Made by a program: the position numbers and the translations under genes. Positions 1-4,812 of a stretch of 5,702 nt of DNA are shown in pieces. Numbering within the stretch: the stretch's first letter is position 1; each line of letters begins with the position of its first letter. The stretch comes from Maritimibacter sp. (GTDB lineage Bacteria; Pseudomonadota; Alphaproteobacteria; Rhodobacterales; Rhodobacteraceae). The stretch spans positions 1 to 5,702 of the forward strand of contig JAGRMP010000068.1 in the NCBI GenBank assembly GCA_020441225.1, written 5' to 3'. The notes under the pieces are model-generated. The model had not been told where the DNA came from. It did no database searches and was given only the letters and a program-made list of their open reading frames with translations.

Positions 1-439
1 TGCAGAAGGTCAGGATCGGCAGGTCCCGCATCCGGCAGACTTCGAACAGCTTCTGGGTCTGGCTCTCCACGCCCTTCGCCCCGTCGATCACCATCACCGC
101 CGCGTCGACCGCCGTCAGCGTCCGGTAGGTGTCTTCGGAAAAGTCCGAGTGGCCGGGCGTGTCGACCAGGTTGAACCGGTAACGGTCGAAATCGAACGAC
201 ATCGCCGAGGCCGAGACCGAAATCCCCCGGTCCTGCTCCATCTTCATGAAGTCCGACCGCGTGCGCCGCGCCTCGCCCTTGGCCCGCACCTGTCCTGCCA
301 TCTGGATCGCGCCGCCGAAGAGCAGGAATTTTTCCGTCAGCGTCGTCTTGCCGGCGTCCGGGTGCGAAATGATCGCAAACGTCCGGCGGCGGGCGACTTC
401 GGGGGGCACTTCGGGGCGGTTCTGGGAGGTCACGGACAT
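1..439 (-). CDS. prfC: Peptide chain release factor 3 (RF3), N-terminal part
   Basis: RF3 is a cytoplasmic translational GTPase that removes RF1/RF2 from the ribosome after peptide release. Only the first 146 codons are present; the gene runs off the left edge. The GTPase domain is clear: a P-loop SHPDAGKTT at residues 25-33, a switch I element RGIS at 71-74, and DTPGH at 93-97 followed by [15 protein letters not shown]. The motif around residues 17-31 ([15 protein letters not shown]) and the SEDTYRTL stretch are typical of RF3 and distinguish it from EF-G and other elongation factors. The ATG at 439 gives the usual short leader before ARRRTFAI. No Shine-Dalgarno sequence is visible upstream; instead a -10-like element lies 7 bases before the ATG. 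The gene is probably monocistronic at this end, being separated by 298 bases from the next minus-strand gene. Confidence 0.96.
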   Translation of the reverse strand, partial: MSVTSQNRPEVPPEVARRRTFAIISHPDAGKTTLTEKFLLFGGAIQMAGQVRAKGEARRTRSDFMKMEQDRGISVSASAMSFDFDRYRFNLVDTPGHSDFSEDTYRTLTAVDAAVMVIDGAKGVESQTQKLFEVCRMRDLPILTFC

Positions 440-737
440 GGAGCGCGATATAGGCGAGGGCCGCGCGGGCGGCAATGGGAAAGGCGGGGTCGGACGGCTT
501 GGCCCTTTACACGCAGTGTCGAACGCGTTTTCTGCGGCACCAGACGTGGGACGGCATTGGCACCGCGAAGCTCTCCGGGCAGCGAGGGGAGCCCGCGCAC
601 CGACACACTACGCTATTGCGGAAGGTTGGGGAGGTAATCCAGACAGCGGACGCGCCAGGCCAACTCATTCGAAAGGAGACCGGCCGGATGCGCTTGGGTT
701 GCGCCGCGTTCCACCAGGAGTGCCTGTCGTGACCGCT
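440..737. other. Intergenic spacer between prfC and the Hint-like gene
   Basis: This stretch of 298 bases holds no gene that I can support. Short open frames exist on both strands, but they have no recognisable protein content and no good ribosome binding site. I see no tRNA cloverleaf or other RNA gene. Its prfC-proximal end contains the candidate prfC promoter. Its other end, just after the stop at 738, is where the missing remainder of a Hint domain would be expected. None of the three minus-strand frames there reads like the rest of a Hint domain, so any decayed copy has been deleted or replaced rather than simply frameshifted. Confidence 0.6.
447..475 (-). promoter_or_regulatory. Candidate prfC promoter, leaderless geometry
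   Basis: Read on the minus strand there is TTGCCG (470-475), a 17-base spacer and TATATC (447-452). Each hexamer matches the sigma-70 consensus at 4 of 6 positions with ideal spacing. The -10 element ends 7 bases before the prfC ATG, so transcription would begin at or within a base or two of the start codon. That agrees with the lack of a ribosome binding site. This is inferred from sequence alone. Confidence 0.45.
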
Positions 738-1313
738 TCAGCGCAGCACCTGCGGCGCGTTCCCCCGGGTGAGGATCGGGTCGCCCGGGCAGAGCGTCTC
801 GTCGGGCCGCTGGATCCCGCTCGCAAACGGGATCGGGGTGCCGGGTATGACGGCGACACTTGCGATCGCCGCGAACCGGGCGGCGGCGCCGTCGCGGTCG
901 ATGGTGATAAGCGTGTAGCCCTGCTTGCGGGTGAGCGGTGCGAGCGGATGGAGATAGACCTCGGCGATCAGCCCCTCGGCATCGACTTCGACGAAGACCA
1001 ACGTCTCGCGCGGACCGCCCGCGGGCCCCATGAAAGTCAGAAGGCTGTCGAGAAACACGGCCGCACCGGGGGTGCCCGCGTCGCTGTCGCTGCTGACGAG
1101 CATCGGCCCTGCTCCGGGCCCGGTAATAAGCCCGAGCCGGACGGGTTCGGCCCTGTCGGTCAGGGCATAGATGTCTTCGTGCAGCAGCTCGCGGGCGTCG
1201 GTCAGCGGATCGCCGTCGTTCACGCCCTCGATAACGCGGAAATCCCGTCCCCTGAACACGGGCAGGTGGCGGGCCGGCAGGCGTGTGCGCAGGGGCACTC
1301 TCAGGTGACGCAT
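738..1313 (-). CDS. Hint (hedgehog/intein)-type protein, truncated within the Hint domain
   Basis: This 191-residue protein resembles a Rhodobacterales family in which an N-terminal module of about 150 residues precedes a Hint domain. Residues 19-150 carry the features I associate with that module: an EDIYALT stretch (46-52), VFLDSLLTFMGP (86-97), VFVEVDAEGLIAEVYLHPLAPL (106-127) and YTLITIDRD (133-141). The Hint domain appears to begin near 150. VIPGTPIPFASG (155-166) and LCPGDPILTRGNAPQVLR (174-191) match the usual pattern in which a GT-containing strand is followed by LxxGDxVLTRDxGPQxxRW. The protein stops exactly there, where about 130-150 more residues are normal. The usual nucleophile cysteine near the domain start also appears to be Ser152. 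Self-cleavage is therefore unlikely. No signal peptide or membrane span is seen, and full-length members are of unknown function. The ATG at 1313 has only a weak ribosome binding site. The gene is divergent from the SDR gene. It may be a natural short form or a pseudogene; family identity is from memory. Confidence 0.65.
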   Translation of the reverse strand: MRHLRVPLRTRLPARHLPVFRGRDFRVIEGVNDGDPLTDARELLHEDIYALTDRAEPVRLGLITGPGAGPMLVSSDSDAGTPGAAVFLDSLLTFMGPAGGPRETLVFVEVDAEGLIAEVYLHPLAPLTRKQGYTLITIDRDGAAARFAAIASVAVIPGTPIPFASGIQRPDETLCPGDPILTRGNAPQVLR

Positions 1314-1361
1314 GGTCTCGTTGCCGCTCGTTCAAGGCAGCCCCCGCCCGACGGGCGGAAT

Positions 1362-1389
1362 CCTATAGAGCATCCGCGGATATGGTCAA
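1362..1389 (-). promoter_or_regulatory. Candidate promoter of the Hint-like gene
   Basis: On the minus strand TTGACC (1384-1389) is followed by a 16-base spacer and TATAGG (1362-1367). The -35 matches consensus at 5 of 6 and the -10 at 4 of 6. It lies about 50 bases upstream of the ATG at 1313, at the edge of an AT-rich island that stands out from the GC-rich surroundings. Two inverted repeats sit directly upstream of the -35, a position typical of activator sites. Confidence 0.5.
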
Positions 1390-1393
1390 TAAA

Positions 1394-1424
1394 TCATTGA
1401 CAAACAATGAGATAATTCATCTCA
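1394..1424. promoter_or_regulatory. Two overlapping inverted repeats, likely regulator binding site
   Basis: TCATTG-N5-CAATGA (1394-1410) and TGAGAT-N5-ATCTCA (1408-1424) are both perfect 6-bp inverted repeats with 5-base spacers. They share three bases, and their centres are 14 bp apart. They lie in a segment (1381-1424) with only 12 G/C among 44 bases. The position, between divergent genes and just upstream of the minus-strand -35, suggests operators for a dimeric regulator. The half-sites differ between the repeats, so they may serve one relaxed-specificity protein or two proteins. A perfect TTGACA (1397-1402) on the plus strand lacks a convincing -10. Confidence 0.45.
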
Positions 1425-1506
1425 CGCGGAGGGTCGACGGTGCGCAGGGAAACGGTCGCGCGGCGCGCTACGGGATTGTATCACGATCGTGGACAGCCCG
1501 GGCGGC

Positions 1507-1536
1507 TTGGGCGAATCGCCCGGGCTCTGCTAGAGC
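1507..1536 (+). promoter_or_regulatory. Candidate promoter of the SDR gene
   Basis: TTGGGCG (1507-1513) and GCTAGAGC (1529-1536) resemble the alphaproteobacterial housekeeping pattern TTGACGS...GCTANAWC described in Caulobacter. The spacing is 15 bases, slightly longer than the usual 10-14. The expected transcript start is about 85 bases upstream of the SDR ATG. An inverted repeat GGGCGA-A-TCGCCC (1509-1521) overlaps the -35 and spacer and could be an operator. A 10-bp palindrome CACGATCGTG lies just upstream at 1482-1491. Confidence 0.4.
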
Positions 1537-1628
1537 GGCCCGGATCGGGCCCGCGCCCGTCCCGCGGCAGAGCGAGACGTTCGATGCCACGGCCGGCGGG
1601 CGCTGCAAGGAAGGAGAAGGTCAGCAAT

Positions 1629-2408
1629 ATGGATTTCGGGATCACGGGGAAACGCGCGCTGGTCTGTGCGTCGTCGAAAGGGCTCGGGCGCGGCGCGGCC
1701 GAGGCGCTCGCGGGCGAGGGGGTCAGTCTCGTGCTGAATGCGCGCAGCGCCGACACGCTCGAAGCGACGGCGGCGCAGATCCGTGACGCCCATGGCGTCG
1801 AGGTGACCGCCGTGGCGGCCGACATCACCACCGAGGAGGGGCGCGCCCGGGTCCTCGCGGCCGCCGGCCCGGTCGACATCCTCGTCACCAACGCCGGCGG
1901 CCCGCCGCCGGGGGTCTGGACCGATTGGAGCCGCGACGATTTCATCGCCGCGATCGATGCCAACATGCTCTCCGCCGTCGCCCTCATGCAGGCGCTCGTG
2001 CCGGGGATGATCGACCGCGGCTGGGGCCGGGTGGTCAACATCACCTCGCGCTCGGTCAAGGCGCCGATCCCCGCACTGGGTCTCTCCAACACCGCTCGCG
2101 CCGGGCTTACCGGCTTCGTCGCCGGCATGTCGCGGCAGGTGGCGAACACCGGCGTGACGGTCAACAACGTGCTTCCGGGCTCGCATGATACCGACCGGAT
2201 CCGGGGCATGGACAAGCGCAATGCCGAGGCCAAGGGCATGAGCGTCGAGGACCAGGCCAGGGCGCGGCGCGCGACCAACCCGACCGGGCGCGACGGCGAC
2301 GCAGGCGATTTCGGTGCCGTCGTCGCTTTCATCTGCTCGGCGCAGGCGCGGTTCATCGTCGGGCAGAACATCCTCGTCGACGGCGGCGACGTGAACGCGA
2401 CGATCTGA
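1629..2408 (+). CDS. Short-chain dehydrogenase/reductase-like protein with atypical active site
   Basis: This 259-residue single-domain Rossmann protein has the usual SDR length. Visible features are a glycine-rich loop ASSKGLGRG (14-22) in place of classical TGxxxGxG, AADI (63-66) at the acidic adenine-contact position, NAGG (88-91), Asn112, NITS (137-140) and a C-terminal VGQNILVDGG segment. Where classical enzymes have YxxxK, this one reads S153-N-T-A-R157, so both catalytic Tyr and Lys are replaced. This fits the known group of 3-oxoacyl-ACP-reductase-like SDRs with an imperfect catalytic tetrad. The substrate cannot be told from sequence, and calling it FabG would overstate the evidence. 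The ATG at 1629 is preceded by AGGAG and AAGG (1612-1620); the frame is open further upstream, but that extension does not look like SDR sequence. It is transcribed away from the Hint-like gene, and the ABC ATPase gene follows 117 bases downstream. Confidence 0.88.
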   Translation: MDFGITGKRALVCASSKGLGRGAAEALAGEGVSLVLNARSADTLEATAAQIRDAHGVEVTAVAADITTEEGRARVLAAAGPVDILVTNAGGPPPGVWTDWSRDDFIAAIDANMLSAVALMQALVPGMIDRGWGRVVNITSRSVKAPIPALGLSNTARAGLTGFVAGMSRQVANTGVTVNNVLPGSHDTDRIRGMDKRNAEAKGMSVEDQARARRATNPTGRDGDAGDFGAVVAFICSAQARFIVGQNILVDGGDVNATI

Positions 2409-2410
2409 CC

Positions 2411-2443
2411 GGGCGCGCGGGACCGGGTGCGCGCCGCGCGCCC
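2411..2443 (+). terminator. GC-rich hairpin after the SDR gene, terminator-like without T-tract
   Basis: GGGCGCGCGG (2411-2420) pairs perfectly with CCGCGCGCCC (2434-2443) around a 13-base loop, starting two bases after the SDR stop codon. No run of T follows, so it is not a canonical intrinsic terminator. It could pause RNA polymerase, assist Rho-dependent termination or protect the 3' end of the SDR mRNA. Confidence 0.4.
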
Positions 2444-2463
2444 CGGGCTTGCGGGACCGGGTG
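2417..2463 (+). repeat. 13-bp direct repeat, two copies 34 bp apart
   Basis: GCGGGACCGGGTG occurs at 2417-2429 and again at 2451-2463 between the SDR and ABC genes. The first copy overlaps the first stem arm and the loop of the hairpin. It may be a small duplication or a paired protein-binding site, and base composition alone makes chance somewhat more likely than usual. Confidence 0.5.
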
Positions 2464-2477
2464 GGGGCTGGTATCTG
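2449..2477 (+). promoter_or_regulatory. Weak candidate promoter for the ABC ATPase gene
   Basis: TTGCGG (2449-2454), a 17-base spacer and TATCTG (2472-2477) lie about 50 bases before the ATG at 2526. The hexamers are poor matches and only the spacing is good. The ABC gene could also be read from the SDR promoter. Confidence 0.25.
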
Positions 2478-2525
2478 CCGAAGAAACGGAAATCCGATTA
2501 CTTTGATCGGGTATGGGACCTCTCC

Positions 2526-3629
2526 ATGCAACCTCGGCTGGACCTCAGAAACATCTCCCGCGCCTTCGGCGGCCGGCAGGTGGTGAGCGACGTTTCGCTG
2601 ACGGTGCAGCCGGGGCAGGTGACCTGCCTGCTCGGCCCCTCGGGCTGCGGTAAGTCGACCACGCTCAGGATCATCGCCGGAGTCGACCGGCCGGATTCGG
2701 GCGAGATCTACATCGACGGTCGGCTGATCGCGGGCGGCGGTGCCTGGGTCCCGCCCGAGGGCCGGGGCACCGGGCTCATGTTCCAGGATTTCGCGCTGTT
2801 TCCGCATCTCAGCGTCTTCGACAACGTCGCCTTCGGCCTCACCGGCACCCGCACCGAGAAGCGCCTGCGCGTCCGCGAACTCCTCGAAAAAGTCGGCCTC
2901 GTGCGCTATGTCGACAGCTTCCCGCACGAGCTCTCCGGCGGCGAACAGCAGCGCGTTGCGCTGGCCCGCGCGCTCGCGCCCCGGCCGCGCATCATGCTGA
3001 TGGACGAACCTTTTTCCGGCCTCGACAACCGGCTGCGCGACGGTATCCGCGACGAAACCCTGTCGATCCTCAAAGACGAAGGGACCGCGGTTCTGCTGGT
3101 CACCCACGAGCCCGAGGAAGCGATGCGCATGGCCGACGAGATCGCGCTGATGCGCAAGGGCCGGATCGTCCAGCACGGCGCGCCCTACAATGTCTACAAC
3201 GCGCCGGTCGACCGCGAGGCGGCGGCGTTCTTCTCGGATATCAACGTGATCCGGGGCAAAGTTCAGGGGCTGCTCACCGAAACCGCCTTCGGCAAGTTCA
3301 TGGCCCCCGGCCAGCCCGACGGCGCCGAGGTCGAGATCGTGATCCGGCCGCAGCATATCCGGATCGACTTCGACCGGGGCGGGCAGGGCCCGTCGCCAAC
3401 CCCCGAACACGGCGTCTGGGCGCGCGGCGTGGTTGATCGCGCGCGCTTCATCGGCAAGGAAAGCCTCGTCGAGTTCCGGATGGAGTTCGACAGCTCGCGC
3501 CTGTCGGCCACGGTGCCGGGTGTGTTCCTGCCCAAGGCGGGCACGCCGCTCTGGATCGCGATCCGGCGCGACCGCTGCTTCGTCTTTCCCTATCTGCCGA
3601 AAAAGGATTGGCGGCGGCGCGATGATTGA
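2526..3629 (+). CDS. ABC transporter ATP-binding protein, Fe3+/spermidine/putrescine importer type
   Basis: This 367-residue protein is the cytoplasmic ATPase of an importer, expected to dimerise on a permease pair fed by a periplasmic binding protein. All nucleotide-binding motifs are intact: Walker A GPSGCGKST (37-45), Q-loop Gln87 in MFQDFALFPHLSVFDNVAFGL, signature LSGGEQQRVALARAL (136-150), Walker B IMLMDEP (156-162), D-loop SGLD (164-167) and switch His194 in VTHEPEEAMRMAD. From about 240 to the end lies a TOBE-type regulatory/substrate domain. The QRVALARALAPRPRIMLMDEPFSGLD and VTHEPEEAMRMAD stretches are typical of the FbpC/PotA/CysA-like group. The substrate (ferric iron, polyamine, phosphonate or other) cannot be assigned. 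The ATG at 2526 starts the protein directly before the first beta strand. An in-frame GTG at 2427 would add 33 residues from a noncoding-looking spacer. No strong ribosome binding site is seen. No permease or binding-protein gene is adjacent, so its partners must lie elsewhere. Confidence 0.93.
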   Translation: MQPRLDLRNISRAFGGRQVVSDVSLTVQPGQVTCLLGPSGCGKSTTLRIIAGVDRPDSGEIYIDGRLIAGGGAWVPPEGRGTGLMFQDFALFPHLSVFDNVAFGLTGTRTEKRLRVRELLEKVGLVRYVDSFPHELSGGEQQRVALARALAPRPRIMLMDEPFSGLDNRLRDGIRDETLSILKDEGTAVLLVTHEPEEAMRMADEIALMRKGRIVQHGAPYNVYNAPVDREAAAFFSDINVIRGKVQGLLTETAFGKFMAPGQPDGAEVEIVIRPQHIRIDFDRGGQGPSPTPEHGVWARGVVDRARFIGKESLVEFRMEFDSSRLSATVPGVFLPKAGTPLWIAIRRDRCFVFPYLPKKDWRRRDD

Positions 3630-3656
3630 GCGCGCCGCCCGGTGCCGGGCCGGGGG

Positions 3657-3676
3657 ACGCGGTTTCGAAACCGCGT
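3657..3676. repeat. Perfect 20-bp palindrome centred on TTCGAA (copy 1)
   Basis: The 20 bases are fully self-complementary, with core GGTTTCGAAACC flanked by ACGC and GCGT. It lies 27 bases after the ABC gene stop. As RNA it would form an 8-bp stem with a 4-base loop. It shares its 12-bp core with the palindrome inside tatB. Confidence 0.75.
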
Positions 3677-3679
3677 GAG

Positions 3680-3699
3680 AAGCCGCTTCGAAGCGGCTT
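3680..3699. repeat. Perfect 20-bp palindrome centred on TTCGAA (copy 2)
   Basis: The arms AAGCCGCTTC and GAAGCGGCTT are fully complementary, and the element begins three bases after copy 1. On the plus strand it is followed by one further T and then CC, so the tail TTT is short for a canonical terminator. The tandem pair could still stop transcription from the ABC gene, or be a protein-binding element. Confidence 0.75.
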
Positions 3700-3702
3700 T
3701 CC

Positions 3703-3737
3703 AGCCCGCGGACCCACCGTTCGGACCCGGGTTTTTT
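3703..3737 (+). terminator. Weak intrinsic terminator candidate after the ABC gene
   Basis: AGCCCG (3703-3708) can pair with CGGGTT (3728-3733), with one G-U pair and a 19-base loop. The 3' arm runs into a run of six T at 3732-3737. The stem is short and the loop large, but this is the only T-tract between the ABC gene and tatA. It may act together with the two palindromes just upstream. Confidence 0.3.
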
Positions 3738-3793
3738 CTGTCCCGCGCCGCCTGCGAATAGGCATTTTCTTGCAGGATCCACGCTTTCGGGCT

Positions 3794-3821
3794 TTGAACT
3801 TGCCGCCCGAGAGAATAGATA
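3794..3821 (+). promoter_or_regulatory. Candidate promoter of the tatABC operon
   Basis: TTGAAC (3794-3799), a 16-base spacer and TAGATA (3816-3821) lie about 50 bases before the tatA ATG. The -35 is good (4 of 6) and the -10 weaker (3 of 6), in a locally AT-richer stretch. Confidence 0.35.
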
Positions 3822-3874
3822 CGGACCACGAAAACACGGGGTAGGGGCACCTGCCTCAGTCAGGAGAGGTTTCC

Positions 3875-4090
3875 ATGCTCAACAATATCGGCCTTCCCGG
3901 CCTTCTGCTGATTGCCGTCGTGGTGCTGGTGCTGTTCGGTCGCGGCAAAGTCTCGTCCCTGATGGGCGAGGTCGGCAAGGGTATCACCGCCTTCAAGAAA
4001 GGCGTGGACGATGGCAAGAAAGAAATCGAAGACGAGGCTGCGCAGGCGGCCAAGGACGTCACGCCGGACACCGAGAAGGACAAGGCTTGA
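3875..4090 (+). CDS. tatA: Sec-independent protein translocase subunit TatA
   Basis: TatA is the small inner-membrane protein that oligomerises during export of folded proteins with twin-arginine signal peptides. At 71 residues it is of normal length. A single hydrophobic segment (about 5-20, [15 protein letters not shown]) leads into the conserved FGxxK hinge (Phe21, Gly22, Lys25). An amphipathic helix follows (about 26-45, with [10 protein letters not shown]), then a charged, disordered tail rich in Asp, Glu and Lys. A strong AGGAGAGG ribosome binding site (3862-3869) precedes the ATG. It is the first gene of a tatABC operon, with 35 bases to tatB. Assignment to TatA rather than TatB rests on the FG hinge, the short length and the gene order. 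Confidence 0.96.
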   Translation: MLNNIGLPGLLLIAVVVLVLFGRGKVSSLMGEVGKGITAFKKGVDDGKKEIEDEAAQAAKDVTPDTEKDKA

Positions 4091-4125
4091 GCCGAACCTG
4101 ACGCCGTAACGCGAAGAGGCTGCCC

Positions 4126-4812
4126 ATGTTCGATATCGGAATGAGCGAGCTGCTGCTCATCGGCATCGTCGCGTTGATCGTGGTGGGGCCCAAGGACCTG
4201 CCGGCCCTGTTTCATACCCTTGGCCGGTTCACCGCGAAAATGCGCTCACTGGGGCGCGAGTTCACCAACGCCATGAACGCCGCCGCCCGCGAAAGCGGCA
4301 TGGACGACGTGGCCAAGGGGCTGAAAGGCGTCGCCAATCCGAAGAAATTCGGGCTCGACAAGCTCAACGAGGCCGCCGACCGCTTCGACAAGTGGGAGCC
4401 GTCCCAGGCCAAGACCCCGCCGAAGCCCGCCGCCGACCCCGAGCGTGCGGCGGATGTCGAAAAGATCCGCGCCGCCACGGAAAAGGCCGGCCAAGCCCGG
4501 CTCGACCGCGAAGCTGCGGCCAGGGCAGAGACCGCGGAACCCGTGGCCCAGGCCGACACGACACCCGCCAAGGCCAAGACCACGCCGGCTCGAAAACCGA
4601 CCGCGAAAAAGACGCAAGCGAAGGCCTCCGGCGCGAAGCCCGCAGTCAAAACCGCGACCGCCAAGACCTCGACCAAGCCGGTTTCGAAACCGGCTGCGGC
4701 ACCGACGGCCAAAAAAGCGCCCGCGAAGACCGGAACGGCCAGGGCCGGCACGGCGAAACCCGCGAAAGCCAAACCGGCGAAAGCCGCGGCACCGAAAGCT
4801 GACGACGCATGA
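4126..4812 (+). CDS. tatB: Sec-independent protein translocase subunit TatB with long basic tail
   Basis: TatB forms the Tat signal-peptide receptor with TatC in the inner membrane. Diagnostic features are the start MFDIGMSELL, the conserved Glu8 in the membrane helix (about 6-20), the GP hinge (21-22) followed by KDLPALFHTLGRF, and an amphipathic helix to about residue 55. At 228 residues it is longer than E. coli TatB (about 170). The extra length is a low-complexity tail: residues 145-225 contain 19 Lys and 2 Arg, no acidic residue, and many Ala, Pro and Thr, resembling histone-H1-like domains (KPAKAKPAKAAAPK near the end). A ribosome binding site AAGAGG (4114-4119) precedes the ATG. The stop codon overlaps the tatC start as ATGA, suggesting translational coupling. 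The first half is certainly TatB; the role of the tail is unknown. Confidence 0.96.
   Translation: MFDIGMSELLLIGIVALIVVGPKDLPALFHTLGRFTAKMRSLGREFTNAMNAAARESGMDDVAKGLKGVANPKKFGLDKLNEAADRFDKWEPSQAKTPPKPAADPERAADVEKIRAATEKAGQARLDREAAARAETAEPVAQADTTPAKAKTTPARKPTAKKTQAKASGAKPAVKTATAKTSTKPVSKPAAAPTAKKAPAKTGTARAGTAKPAKAKPAKAAAPKADDA
4676..4695. repeat. Perfect 20-bp palindrome centred on TTCGAA inside tatB (copy 3)
   Basis: AGCC and GGCT flank the same 12-bp core GGTTTCGAAACC seen at 3657-3676. It lies in the region encoding TatB residues 184-190 (KPVSKPA), within the low-complexity tail where sequence constraint is weak. Confidence 0.75.

Noticed and set aside
613..1335. A 240-codon minus-strand frame overlapping the Hint-like gene
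   Set aside because: It is another frame of the same strand with an Arg-rich, featureless product; its part downstream of the Hint stop does not continue the Hint domain, so a simple frameshift is not supported.
246..1400. A 384-codon open frame on the plus strand
   Set aside because: It runs opposite prfC and the Hint-like gene, has low-complexity Gly/Arg/Pro content and no recognisable domain.
1397..1425. Plus-strand promoter with a perfect TTGACA at 1397-1402
   Set aside because: No acceptable -10 lies 16-18 bases downstream (TCTCAC at 17), and the hexamer is part of the inverted repeat; the pair at 1507-1536 is a better candidate for the SDR gene.
1440..1628. Upstream extension of the SDR reading frame
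   Set aside because: The extra residues are Arg-rich and unlike SDR sequence, they cover the likely promoter, and the ATG at 1629 has a good ribosome binding site.
2427..2525. GTG start giving a 33-residue extension of the ABC ATPase
   Set aside because: The added residues come from the spacer with the hairpin and direct repeat and do not resemble ABC sequence; the ATG at 2526 fits the family start.
1530..3782. A 750-codon open frame on the minus strand
   Set aside because: It lies opposite both the SDR and ABC ATPase genes, whose motifs are unmistakable. Its protein is rich in Arg, His, Asp and Ala without domain motifs, as expected for an antisense frame in GC-rich DNA.
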